Positions 15,215-24,258 of a DNA stretch of 64,000 nt are shown here, one piece after another. A model generated the notes under the pieces. It saw only the letters and a program-made list of their open reading frames with translations, was not told where the DNA came from and did not search any database. Both the position numbers and the translations under genes were made by a program. The stretch comes from Hymenobacter setariae (GTDB lineage: Bacteria; Bacteroidota; Bacteroidia; Cytophagales; Hymenobacteraceae). How positions within the stretch are numbered: position 1 is the first letter of the stretch; each line of letters opens with the position of its first letter. The stretch spans positions 186,001 through 250,000 of the forward strand of contig NZ_VMRJ01000001.1 of the NCBI RefSeq assembly GCF_007713685.1, read 5' to 3'.

Positions 15215-16183
15215 TTACTTTCTTGCTTCCTCATGCTGCTCGGCCACGTTCACTAGCTTGTAGCGCACGGCAGATTTCTTGGGCCGGATGTCAAGCCCCA
15301 CGTGGTGGGCATACACTTGTGTGAAGGCGGCGCCGAAGTAAAAAATCATGGCTGAGTAGAATACGAAGAGCAGTACCAGCACTAAGCTAGCCGCCGGGCC
15401 ATAGATAGGACCTAGGTCGCGCGAAACCAGTAGCAGGCCCAGCACCCGCTCGCCGGCCTCAATGAGTACGGCCGTGAGCAGTGCTCCGCGCCGCACGGCC
15501 CGCCACGGCACCTTGGCCGCACTGAGGGTGCGAAATACATAGCCGCACCACACCGCCAAAATCAAGAGGCTCACCACCGCATTTAGACCCTGCACTAGGT
15601 AGTAGGCAAAGGTGGCGTCGAAACCCGCAATAGCCTGGCTAAAGAAAGCCAGCGCCGCGTCGGCCGAAAAGGCCAGTACCGATAGCCCAGCCGTGGCCAG
15701 CAGCACGCCGCCGGAGCGCAGCCGCTCGCGCAAGGCCACCGATACCTGGCTCACCTGCCGCCGAGGTCGCACGTGCCACAACTGGTTCAGCGAGTGCTGA
15801 ATAACGGTAAATAACGTAGTAGCTACGAAGACTAAAAACGCAAACCCTAGCCAGGTGATAAGCCGGTTAGTGCCAGCATTGGCCACGTTGTGCACCGTTT
15901 GGGCTACTAGGCCCGCTGCCGACGAGCCAATGAGCTGGCTGAGCTTGGTGAGCAGCATGAGGCGGGCACCGCGGGCCGAGTACACCGAGCCTAGCAGTTG
16001 CACCAAAATAATAACGATGGGCGGCAGCGCAAACGACGTAAAAAACGCCGTGGCCGCGCCCAGCCGCAGGGGGTCGTTGGCGGCAAGCTCGCGGGCGGCG
16101 CGGCGCAGCAGCAGGTACTGCTCTACCCACCAAGAGCGGTGGTGCAGAGGCGGGTGGGTAGCTACGGGTACAGGACTGGGCAT
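15215..16183 (-). CDS. YihY/BrkB-family inner-membrane protein
   Basis: The 322 residues contain about six membrane helices in the YihY (formerly 'ribonuclease BN') pattern: a cytoplasmic start, the re-entrant-looking GAATAFFTSFALPPIVIILV, then ITWLGFAFLVFVATTLFTVIQHSLNQLW, whose QxxLNxxW is the family hallmark, and the late IYGPAASLVLVLLFVFYSAM helix with FGAAFTQVYA. Function of the family is not established; a transporter or lipid-related role has been suggested. The tail is basic and cytoplasmic. It reads toward the helicase gene with no hairpin between them. Confidence 0.88.
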   Translation of the reverse strand: MPSPVPVATHPPLHHRSWWVEQYLLLRRAARELAANDPLRLGAATAFFTSFALPPIVIILVQLLGSVYSARGARLMLLTKLSQLIGSSAAGLVAQTVHNVANAGTNRLITWLGFAFLVFVATTLFTVIQHSLNQLWHVRPRRQVSQVSVALRERLRSGGVLLATAGLSVLAFSADAALAFFSQAIAGFDATFAYYLVQGLNAVVSLLILAVWCGYVFRTLSAAKVPWRAVRRGALLTAVLIEAGERVLGLLLVSRDLGPIYGPAASLVLVLLFVFYSAMIFYFGAAFTQVYAHHVGLDIRPKKSAVRYKLVNVAEQHEEARK

Positions 16184-16317
16184 ACTAAACTTAACGCCGG
16201 GTAGACAACATTTTATTCCAAAGCGGGTAAAAAAGAGACGGTCCCGCTGACCGCAGCCGAGCTCGATACCTCAGCCGCGCTTGCTGCCAACAGTTATCAG
16301 GCCCGCTAGTTACGCAC

Positions 16318-16866
16318 ATGTCCATTACTTCCATATCAGCTACCGGGGTCCGGGCCGTGCCCGAGCCGCCGCCCCGCACCTGGGTGCAGCGCCGCCTGCT
16401 CGACCCCTTTATGAGCTTGCTCAAGGCTGGGCTTTCGCCTAGTGGCTTGGCCCTCACGGTAGGGTTAGGAGTAGCCTTTGGGCTGGCTCCCACGTTTGGT
16501 ATTACTACGATTGTAAGCACGGCCGTGGCCCTGCGGCTACGCCTCAATGTGGCAGCTATTCAGCTGGTATGCCACTTGCTCAGCCCCGTGCAACTCATTT
16601 TATTTCTGCCCTTTCTACGCTGGGGAGCTACCATTTTGGGCCATGGTGAGCAAGTAGCAAACCTCACGTTTGAGCAAATCAAACAGATGGCCAGCGCCGA
16701 GGGCTGGGGCAGCGTGCTGCACCTGCTGTGGCGGGCCGAACTCGGGGCCTTGATGCTGTGGGTGCTAGCAGCCGTGCCGGTAGTAGCAGCACTGTACATA
16801 GGCTTGCGGCCGCTTTTCCGCAAAGTGGTGCAGCGCCAGGAAGAAGCAGAAGCCGTGCCTGCCTAG
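16318..16866 (+). CDS. DUF2062-family membrane protein
   Basis: A 182-residue protein with the DUF2062 pattern: a basic N-terminus, LSPSGLALTVGLGVAFGLAP (the SPxxLAxGxAxGxFxGxxP-type core), TFGITTIVSTAVALRLRLNV as a second helix and LLSPVQLILFLPFLRWG as a third, then a last helix GALMLWVLAAVPVVAALYIG. The family is found next to glycosyltransferase and lipid genes in many bacteria, with unknown activity. Here it stands alone on the plus strand, divergent from YihY and ending at a strong terminator. Confidence 0.8.
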   Translation: MSITSISATGVRAVPEPPPRTWVQRRLLDPFMSLLKAGLSPSGLALTVGLGVAFGLAPTFGITTIVSTAVALRLRLNVAAIQLVCHLLSPVQLILFLPFLRWGATILGHGEQVANLTFEQIKQMASAEGWGSVLHLLWRAELGALMLWVLAAVPVVAALYIGLRPLFRKVVQRQEEAEAVPA

Positions 16867-16909
16867 CTCGCTAGTACTGCCACCTAGGCACCTAGGCAAC
16901 ATTATAAAC

Positions 16910-16957
16910 AAAAAGCTACGGCGCCCCCGGTTTGAGCGGGGGCGCCGTAGCTTTTTT
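16910..16957. terminator. Strong bidirectional terminator
   Basis: A 20-base GC-rich arm (starting AAAAAGCTACGGCGCC) pairs perfectly around a GTTTGAG loop and ends in TTTTTT on the plus strand and in a T-run on the minus strand. It separates the convergent DUF2062 and SseB-like genes. Confidence 0.9.
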
Positions 16958-16986
16958 GCCCTAGGGTGGCTCAGCCACCCTAGGGC
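16958..16986. repeat. Perfect CCTAGG-containing palindrome
   Basis: GCCCTAGGGTGGC (16958-16970) and its inverted complement (16974-16986) flank a three-base TCA loop, immediately after the terminator stem-loop. Each arm holds a CCTAGG. No T-run follows. Confidence 0.75.
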
Positions 16987-17001
16987 TGGTGCCGAACTAA
17001 T

Positions 17002-17961
17002 CTAGGCCACGATGTACACGGGCTGCACGTCGGCCATTTTGAAATAGGGGTTCACGCCCTCATCCGAGTTTAGGTCCAGCAACATGAGGTCAACGTGCTG
17101 AAACTCGCCGGTGCGGCCTTCGAGGGCTGGGCCCAGCTGAGGTAGGAACTCGGGGTTCTGGTCGGTGGTGTCGAAGGCTAGCAGCAAGCGGGCGGGCTGG
17201 CTGGGGTCGTTGGCCAGGGTCATTTGAGCCAAGTAGATGGCACGCACTGTGGGCACGGTAGCACCGAAGGCGCGCAGACTGTCTTCGAGGCCCTCGGGCA
17301 TTTTCTCAGGCTGGCTGAGGGTTACCTGGGCATCGGGTGGCAGGCCGCCGGGCTGCGTGAGCTGGCCGCTGAGCATAGCCCCGATTTCATCGGCGGGCAG
17401 CAGCTTGCCGGCCGGCGAGAAGGGGTTGAGTACTACGTCTTGGCCCTGGGTCATGCTGAAGAACGCATGGCCAGGCAGGCGCACGTAGGTTACGGGGCCG
17501 TTGTCGACGCCGCCATCGCTCATGCGGGCAACCGACGAGAAGATAGGTATCTTATTGTCTTGCAGCACTTGCAGCTGAATCTGCTGGCCTTCCTCCAAGA
17601 TAGCCTCGCCGGGCTCCTGGCCCTCTTGCGGGGCCAGCACTAGCAATACTTCCTCGCCGAGCAGGGCACGGTAGAAGTCGGGGCGGGCGGCCTCGTTCAC
17701 AGAGGCAATCAGCAGCAGCTCTTCCAGAATATTTTCGGGCTGGAAGGGCAGCTCGGGCAGTTCCTGCGGCTCGGGCATGGGCGGCACAAACTGCTGGTTG
17801 GGGGCTGGCACCGGGGCAGGGGCTGCGGGCGCTACGTAATTGGAGCCCTGGTAGCGCGGACCAGCCTTAGGAGCGGCGGAGGCGCCTTCCGCTGGTGCCG
17901 ACGGCGTAGCGGCGGGCGGGGTAGGCTGGGGCTTGTTTTTGAAAATGTCGAGGAGTCCCAT
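17002..17961 (-). CDS. SseB-family protein
   Basis: A 319-residue cytoplasmic-looking protein. It starts MGLLDIFKNK, then has a 60-residue Pro/Ala linker, then the SseB N-terminal domain (NILEELLLIASVNEAARPDF, LLVLAPQEG, IFSSVARMSDG, YVRLPGHAFFSM, LNPFSPAGKLLPADEIGAML) and an SseB C-terminal domain (LAQMTLANDPSQPARLLLAF, YFKMADVQPVY). E. coli SseB influences serine sensitivity; bacterial homologues often neighbour secretion or transport genes. The frame extends 51 codons upstream, but that portion is Pro/Ala repeat from antisense overlap, and the ATG at 17959-17961 is the better start. Molecular function unknown. Confidence 0.8.
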   Translation of the reverse strand: MGLLDIFKNKPQPTPPAATPSAPAEGASAAPKAGPRYQGSNYVAPAAPAPVPAPNQQFVPPMPEPQELPELPFQPENILEELLLIASVNEAARPDFYRALLGEEVLLVLAPQEGQEPGEAILEEGQQIQLQVLQDNKIPIFSSVARMSDGGVDNGPVTYVRLPGHAFFSMTQGQDVVLNPFSPAGKLLPADEIGAMLSGQLTQPGGLPPDAQVTLSQPEKMPEGLEDSLRAFGATVPTVRAIYLAQMTLANDPSQPARLLLAFDTTDQNPEFLPQLGPALEGRTGEFQHVDLMLLDLNSDEGVNPYFKMADVQPVYIVA

Positions 17962-18022
17962 GTAGGTAGGAATAGAAGAAGAGAAGGCAAATGTAAGCCG
18001 AGCCGCCCGCGGCTGCGCTACC

Positions 18023-18472
18023 CTAGCGCTCGCCGCAGGCGCGCAGCTCGGTTTCGGTGCCGGCGATGGTGCGGGAGCCGGCTGGGCCGGGGTGGTTGCC
18101 CCAGTGGCCCTCAATATAGTTGAGTAAGTTGGTAATTTGGGCGGGCGAGAGGTGCCGGTGGGTGACCGTATCCTGCACCCCCAGCATTACTTGGTTGTAG
18201 CTCACGCCATTGACCACAATAGGCCCGCGCAGCCCTTGGCGCACAATGCACGCCAGCTGGTCTCGGTGCTGCGCCAGGTAGTCGGAGCCCGCTAGCGGCG
18301 GAATAAGACGCCCTAGGCCCTCGCCCTGCTCGCCGTGGCACCCAGAACAGTGCTGCACGTAGAGGCGCTCGCCCTGATGCTGCTTGTTGGTAAAGCAGCT
18401 GGGCAGCAGCGCAAGGCCCAGCGCCATAGCAGGAGCCAGCCAACGCAAGGCAATGGGAGCGGGGAAGGACAT
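18023..18472 (-). CDS. Small c-type cytochrome, probable lipoprotein
   Basis: About 149 residues, with a hydrophobic leader ending LALLPSC, a likely lipidated Cys. One haem-attachment site is visible, YVQHCSGCHGEQGEGLG, and a later Met in YNQVMLGVQD is a plausible distal ligand; LSPAQITNLLNYIEGHW is the closing helix usual in class I cytochromes. It should carry electrons in the periplasm. It is the last gene of a lipoprotein-SCO-cytochrome unit, only 13 bases behind the SCO gene, which points to cytochrome oxidase assembly or electron supply. ATG 18470-18472 is chosen; an in-frame GTG lies nine bases upstream. Confidence 0.85.
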   Translation of the reverse strand: MSFPAPIALRWLAPAMALGLALLPSCFTNKQHQGERLYVQHCSGCHGEQGEGLGRLIPPLAGSDYLAQHRDQLACIVRQGLRGPIVVNGVSYNQVMLGVQDTVTHRHLSPAQITNLLNYIEGHWGNHPGPAGSRTIAGTETELRACGER

Positions 18473-18485
18473 AACGGGCACTGCG

Positions 18486-19154
18486 CTAGCTTTTTTTCTG
18501 GCGCTCCTTCACCTCGGCCAGCAGCACGGGCAGGTCTTCGAATAGTGCCTGCACCTGTGTGGGGTTGAGGCTGTCGTAGAGGCCGCGCACGTGGCCCTGG
18601 TCGTCAACGAGGGCGAAGGTACCATTGTGCGCAAAGCCGCCGGGCGCGGTTTTGTCGGGCATGGCGGCCGTGTAGAGGCCGTGTGCTAAGGTAAACACGC
18701 TGTCCTTGCTGGTGCGCACAAAGCGCCAGTTGGCATTGGTGGGGGCACCTAGGCGCTGGGCATAGTCGCGCAGCACGGCCAGGCTATCGTGGTCGGGGTC
18801 GATGGTGAAAGAAACAAAGCTCAGACCCGGCGTTTGGCCATATTTCTTATACACTTTCAGCAGCTCGCCGTTCATCTTGGGGCAAATGCCAGGGCAAGTC
18901 GCAAAGAAGAAATCGGTGAGGTAGACCTGGCCCGCGAAGTTTTGATTGGTCACGAGCTGCCCATTCTGGTCGTGCGCCCGGAATGCGGGCACCGTGGCAA
19001 AAACGGTATCGGCAGGGCCGCCTTTCGGGTTTTCGCGCACGTCGCGCTCACCTAGGATGGGGAGGCGCCGGGGTTCTTCGCTGCAGCTAGCCAGCAGCAG
19101 TGCCGCGCCCGCGAGCAGCGGCAGTACGCCGCGCCGCAAAACAGAGATTCGCAT
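18486..19154 (-). CDS. SCO-family copper chaperone / redox protein
   Basis: SCO proteins deliver copper to the CuA site of cytochrome c oxidase or act as periplasmic thiol-disulfide proteins. The sequence has a lipoprotein signal (LLAGAALLLASC), the thioredoxin-fold motif FFATCPGICPKM with the CxxxC copper ligands, SFTIDPDHDSLAVL, and the distal copper-ligand His in GGFAHNGTF. Length, about 222 residues, is normal. The ATG at 19152-19154 gives the better signal; the frame is open five codons upstream. It sits between a small lipoprotein gene (stop 32 bases upstream) and a cytochrome c gene. Confidence 0.92.
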   Translation of the reverse strand: MRISVLRRGVLPLLAGAALLLASCSEEPRRLPILGERDVRENPKGGPADTVFATVPAFRAHDQNGQLVTNQNFAGQVYLTDFFFATCPGICPKMNGELLKVYKKYGQTPGLSFVSFTIDPDHDSLAVLRDYAQRLGAPTNANWRFVRTSKDSVFTLAHGLYTAAMPDKTAPGGFAHNGTFALVDDQGHVRGLYDSLNPTQVQALFEDLPVLLAEVKERQKKS

Positions 19155-19186
19155 CAGAATAATAAGCAAAATACTGGCCTCGCAGC

Positions 19187-19663
19187 CTACTTAGTAGCAG
19201 GCGTGGCGGGCGTAGGTGTAACACCAGCCGCTGGTAGTTGGTGCAATGCCGCATTGGCCGAGTCGATGGCCCCGCGCAGGCGGCGCTCTACCCCGGCTAG
19301 CTGGCGCTGCTGGTCTTGCAGGTAGGTGAGGCGCTGGCTGGCGGGGGCGGCGCTGTCGGGTGCCTGGTAGTGGTGCATCCAGTTCATCATGGCCTGGTCG
19401 GCAGCCTGCATCTTCGCCATAATAGGAGTGGTCACGGCCGGCGCCTTGGCAGCGGTCAGCTTAGCTTTCAGCTCAAATAGCTGCTCGGTTTGGGTCATGG
19501 CGCGGTCGTGGTGCGCCATAAGGGTGTCTTCGAGGGCCCGCGCCTGGCCGGCTGGGGTAGTAGCGGCGGGGGTAGAGGAAGTACCTGCCCCGCCGCAGCT
19601 GGGCAGCACGGCAAAGGCGACTAGCGAGCAGGCCGCTCGGAGCGGCAACGATAGTTTTATCAT
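19187..19663 (-). CDS. Small lipoprotein of the SCO operon, helical
   Basis: A 158-residue product with a lipoprotein signal ([12 protein letters not shown]). The mature part is Thr/Ala-rich, then mostly helix: [20 protein letters not shown], then [20 protein letters not shown], then a second helix [20 protein letters not shown]. The clustered Met and His residues ([16 protein letters not shown]) could bind copper, which would suit its place in front of SCO and a cytochrome c, but this is inference. Similar His/Met-rich small lipoproteins are commonly found with SCO in Bacteroidota as far as I recall. A TACCTTTG promoter element ends four bases before the ATG, so this gene appears to open the operon. 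Confidence 0.7.
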   Translation of the reverse strand: MIKLSLPLRAACSLVAFAVLPSCGGAGTSSTPAATTPAGQARALEDTLMAHHDRAMTQTEQLFELKAKLTAAKAPAVTTPIMAKMQAADQAMMNWMHHYQAPDSAAPASQRLTYLQDQQRQLAGVERRLRGAIDSANAALHQLPAAGVTPTPATPATK

Positions 19664-19667
19664 GCCG

Positions 19668-19675
19668 CAAAGGTA
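19668..19675 (-). promoter_or_regulatory. Promoter of the lipoprotein-SCO-cytochrome c operon
   Basis: Minus strand reads TACCTTTG, CGGC, ATG. A minus-strand TTG at 19699-19701 lies 23 bases further up, within the accepted -33/-7 spacing. This is the best complete example of the near-zero-leader arrangement seen four times in the window. Confidence 0.6.
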
Positions 19676-19821
19676 GGGAAGGCCCGTGCCGGGCTACACA
19701 ATTTGGGGCCGGGCCGGTTAAGAAGGACGCCCTAGGTGCCCCCAGGACGTATAATACAGCGGTAGCTAGGCTTAGCGCGCCCAGCGAATACCCGCTAGCT
19801 TTCATTCCCACAATCAGTTAT

Positions 19822-20820
<999 letters not shown>

Positions 20821-20836
20821 GGACGCCTAGCTGAAT

Positions 20837-20916
20837 TTATCCTGGTGAGGGCGGCGCCGCAATTGCATCCGAGTCGATGTCGTTTGCGGTGCCGCCCTCA
20901 CCAGGATAATTTTTTC
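20837..20916 (+). terminator. Long hairpin terminator after the aldo/keto reductase
   Basis: A 19-base perfect arm (20837-20855, starting TTATCCTGGTGAGGG) pairs with 20891-20909 around a 35-base loop, followed by TTTTTT. The stem is longer than a standard terminator and includes its own inner pairs (GCCGCAA/TTGCGGT). Confidence 0.8.
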
Positions 20917-21043
20917 GCGATAGGAGGCGAATTACGAGGTTAAATAGGCAGTGCGGTAGAGCATAGTAGCACTACTATCCGAAAGCTTGTCACGAACCCT
21001 GCTCGCTGCTGAGGAGTAAGATGGGTTTTTCTCTTCCCGGCGT

Positions 21044-22507
21044 ATGAGTCTGACTATTGAAACGAAGTACGGCCCCGTGCGCGGCCTCCAAGAAGGCCCT
21101 GTGCGCGTGTGGCGCGGCCTGCCCTACGCCCAAGCCCCGGTGGGCGAGGGGCGGTTTCGGGCTCCGCAACCGCCGCAGCCCTGGACCAAGGTACGCGAGG
21201 CTACGGCCTTCGGGGCGGTAGCGCCACAGCTGTCAGTCGGGCTCGAATCGCGGTTTAACGTGCGCCCTGACGCGGCCCCGCCCCCGGCGCAGTCCGAAGA
21301 CTGTCTTTTTCTAAATGTCTGGTCACCAACTACTCCCGGCAAGTATCCGGTGATGGTGTGGGTGCACGGCGGCTCGTTTGTAACGGGGAGCGGCAGCATG
21401 CCCCTCTATGATGGCGCACGGTTTGCGGCGCAGGGCGAGGTGGTAGTCGTCACACTCAACTACCGCCTCGGCGCGCTGGGTTTCCTGCACCTAGCCGACA
21501 TAGGGCCAGCCTTCGATAATAATCTAGGTCTGCTCGACCAGATAGCTGCCCTACGGTGGGTGCAGCAAAACATTGCGGCTTTCGGTGGCGACCCTAGCCG
21601 CGTTACCGTCTTTGGCGAGTCGGCCGGAGCCATGAGCATCGCGGCGCTGTTAGGGATGCCCGCAGCCGAAGGCTTGTTTCAGGCCGCCATCTTGCAAAGT
21701 GGCGCGGTGCGGCTCCAGCAGCCCGCCCAGGCTAAGCTCGTGGCGCAGGGCATGTTGCGTGAGCTAGGCGTTAGTGACCCTGCCGCGCTGCGTACACTTC
21801 CCGTAGAGGCCCTGCTGCAAGCGGCCCAGCGCCTGCTGCGCACGTTTCAGGGCGGCTTGCCTTTTCAGCCGGTGCTCGATGTGGCGGCCCTGCCCATGCA
21901 CCCACTCGAAGCGCTAGCAACAGGCGCGCGGCGCTTCCTGCCCCTGCTCATTGGCACCAACCGCGACGAGGGCAATCTCTTCGTGCCGCCCGATGCGACG
22001 GGCCAGCACCTAGAGCGCCTGCTCACGCCCTACATGGCCCCCGAGCAGGCGCTGGCCATCGCGAGACAGTACCCAGCCTCGCGGCAGGGGCAAGCCGAGC
22101 TTATTACCGATACTGTATTTTGGTTGTCATCTCTGCAACTAGCTGAGCGGCAACTGTCCCACGCACCAGTCTGGATGTATCGCTTCGACTGGCAAGTACC
22201 CAGCGGGCAGCCCATCCCCGGGGCTTTTCATGCCCTAGAGTTAGGGTTTGTCTGGAATGCGCTCGATATGCCTGCCGCGCAGATTTTCCTCTCCAACGCA
22301 CCCGCGCCCCAGTCGCTGGCCGATGCTATGCATCGTGCCTGGCTAGCCTTCGCGCATCACCACGACCCCAATGGGCCGGGCCTGCTCCCCTGGCCACGCT
22401 ATGAATTGCCTGCGCGAGCTACGCTTATTTTTGCCACTGAAAGCCACGTAGAGGAAAACCCGCAACAAGCGAGGCGAAAGCTCTGGGCCGGTACGGCGCT
22501 AGGGTAA
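21044..22507 (+). CDS. Type-B carboxylesterase
   Basis: A 487-residue alpha/beta-hydrolase of the carboxylesterase/para-nitrobenzyl esterase family. Seen are the EDCLFLNVWSP signature, oxyanion-hole VHGGSFVTGSG, the nucleophile elbow GESAGAMS with Ser193, IGTNRDEGNLF carrying the acidic residue, and AFHALELGFVWN carrying the catalytic His. No signal peptide, so it is probably cytoplasmic, hydrolysing short-chain esters. The gene is flanked by hairpins and stands alone. Confidence 0.93.
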   Translation: MSLTIETKYGPVRGLQEGPVRVWRGLPYAQAPVGEGRFRAPQPPQPWTKVREATAFGAVAPQLSVGLESRFNVRPDAAPPPAQSEDCLFLNVWSPTTPGKYPVMVWVHGGSFVTGSGSMPLYDGARFAAQGEVVVVTLNYRLGALGFLHLADIGPAFDNNLGLLDQIAALRWVQQNIAAFGGDPSRVTVFGESAGAMSIAALLGMPAAEGLFQAAILQSGAVRLQQPAQAKLVAQGMLRELGVSDPAALRTLPVEALLQAAQRLLRTFQGGLPFQPVLDVAALPMHPLEALATGARRFLPLLIGTNRDEGNLFVPPDATGQHLERLLTPYMAPEQALAIARQYPASRQGQAELITDTVFWLSSLQLAERQLSHAPVWMYRFDWQVPSGQPIPGAFHALELGFVWNALDMPAAQIFLSNAPAPQSLADAMHRAWLAFAHHHDPNGPGLLPWPRYELPARATLIFATESHVEENPQQARRKLWAGTALG

Positions 22508-22547
22508 GCAGGCGGTCTAAGCACACGTAGGAGATAAGCGAGGTAGC

Positions 22548-22595
22548 AAAAAGGCGTGCCATTGCTTCGCTAGCGAAGCAATGGCACGCCTTTTT
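22548..22595. terminator. Perfect 48-bp palindromic terminator
   Basis: The sequence is its own reverse complement over 48 bases: AAAAAGGCGTGCCATTGC, then TTCGCTAGCGAA in the centre, then the mirror arm ending TTTTT. It ends transcription in both directions between the convergent esterase and tilS genes. Confidence 0.9.
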
Positions 22596-22706
22596 GACTG
22601 CTCCTTCACCTAGCAATAGTCCCGCCTTTGCTGTAATTGTACTGTTGGCTGGTAGACATGTCTTAATGCGATGGTTGTTATAGGGCTAGCAGCCACACTG
22701 CCTGCG

Positions 22707-24041
22707 CTATCCCCGCCGCAGTACCAGCACCCGCTCAGTTTCCTCAGTCACCTTAAAGCGGTCGTCGGGCCGCAAGCCCACCACCCAGCATATTTTGCCG
22801 TCGGCCGAGGTTAGCACCCGCACGTTGTCTTTGAGGTTGAGAGGGGTTTTTTGGTCAATAAGAAAGTCGCTCAGCTTCTTCTTCCCCTTGAGCCCTAGGG
22901 GCATAAAGGTGTCGCCCTCCTGCCACTTGCGCAGCGTGAGCGGAAACTTCAACTTATCCGCATCAAGCGCCGTCGAGCCTTTGCCCTTCGGAATATCAAA
23001 CGTGCTGGGGTCGATTTCCAGTAATTCCGCTGTGAGACGCACGCCATCGGCACGCAGCTCCGTTTGCCCTGCTGCCAGCTGAAACGTGCCGAAGCCAGCC
23101 AGCGAGCGGGGCGTGATAACGAGCTGGTCGCGGTCCTTTACCAAGCGGTGCGTGGGCGAATCGAACTGCCGCCCGGCCGGCGCATGAAAGGCAGCCACGA
23201 TGTCCTTTACTACCAGATACGAGAAGCCGAACGGCCGCAGTAGCTCGTGCAGCACCAGCGCTGTGGCAGCCGTTTTTTGCAGCGTGGCAATGCTGAGGTA
23301 GGTGGCCTCGGGCTCATCGCGGCGAGCTTCGGCGGCGGTATCGGCTACATAGCGGCGCACGATTTCCTCGGCCCCGCCCACGCGCTCGGCGGTGATACCT
23401 AGGGTGTTGTCGAGGTTGGGATTAATCTCGCGCAGCACGGGCAGCACCTGCTGGCGCAGGCGGTTGCGCTGGTACACGGGGCTGTCGTTGCTAGCATCTT
23501 CGCGCCAGATGAGGCGGTTTTCGACCACATAGTCGTAGAGGTCATCTTTCGCGCAGGGCAACAGTGGGCGCACCACGTGCCCGTTTTTGGCTTGAATGCC
23601 GTGCAGCCCCGCCAGCCCAGTGCCGTGGGTGAGGTTGAGCAGCATAGTCTCGGCCGCGTCGCGCTGGTGGTGGGCCGTAGCAATCACGGCCAGTCCCTCA
23701 CGCTCGCGCACCGCCTCAAACCAGCGGTAGCGCAGCAGCCGAGCGGCCATTTGGGTCGAAATGTGCTCCTGCTCGGCGAAGGCTTTAGTCTGGAAAAACT
23801 CGACGAAGTAGGGCGCATCGTACTGCTTGGCCAGCTTACGCACAAACTGCTCGTCGGCGTCGGCCTCCTCGCCGCGCAGCCCAAAGTGGCAGTGCGCCAC
23901 TGCTACTTGCACCCCTAGGCGGTGCAGCACATCGAGCAGCACCACCGAGTCGAGTCCGCCGCTAACGGCCACCAGCACGGTATCGGTGGTAAGATTAAAA
24001 AGTTGATATTCTTGAATGAACTGGCGAACCTGGTCGAGCAT
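22707..24041 (-). CDS. tilS: tRNA(Ile)-lysidine synthetase
   Basis: TilS converts C34 of the CAU-anticodon tRNA-Ile to lysidine, so that AUA is read as isoleucine; it is essential in nearly all bacteria. The PP-loop reads VSGGLDSVVLLDVLHR near residue 30, with HCHFGLRGEEADADEQFV and TAHHQRDAAETMLLNL as the next conserved blocks. The C-terminal domain (RKWQEGDTFMPLGLKGKKKL, SDFLIDQK, ICWVVGLRPDDRF) is the TilS_C lysidine domain. At 444 residues the length is normal. The gene stands alone on the minus strand. Confidence 0.97.
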   Translation of the reverse strand: MLDQVRQFIQEYQLFNLTTDTVLVAVSGGLDSVVLLDVLHRLGVQVAVAHCHFGLRGEEADADEQFVRKLAKQYDAPYFVEFFQTKAFAEQEHISTQMAARLLRYRWFEAVREREGLAVIATAHHQRDAAETMLLNLTHGTGLAGLHGIQAKNGHVVRPLLPCAKDDLYDYVVENRLIWREDASNDSPVYQRNRLRQQVLPVLREINPNLDNTLGITAERVGGAEEIVRRYVADTAAEARRDEPEATYLSIATLQKTAATALVLHELLRPFGFSYLVVKDIVAAFHAPAGRQFDSPTHRLVKDRDQLVITPRSLAGFGTFQLAAGQTELRADGVRLTAELLEIDPSTFDIPKGKGSTALDADKLKFPLTLRKWQEGDTFMPLGLKGKKKLSDFLIDQKTPLNLKDNVRVLTSADGKICWVVGLRPDDRFKVTEETERVLVLRRG

Positions 24042-24228
24042 GAAGGCAGAAATAGCAAGCGGCAGTGGTAGCGGCTATAGGTAGTAAGCAATAAGAAACA
24101 TTACGAAATTAGCTGCTTACCGCTGGTAGAAGCTCCTGTGGAGAAGTTCACGCGCCTGTCAAACGTGGAGAGTACCGCAGGCGCCCAACTTGAAAGATGA
24201 AATAAGAATGTGCTAGCGGCTGCTGGTA

Positions 24229-24236
24229 TAGCTTTG
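24229..24236 (+). promoter_or_regulatory. TAGCTTTG -7 element upstream of the lipoprotein gene
   Basis: TAGCTTTG matches TAnnTTTG and ends 22 bases before the ATG at 24259, leaving a short leader. No -33 TTG at the usual spacing. Confidence 0.4.
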
Positions 24237-24258
24237 TCTTATACCGAACTCGAAACTT

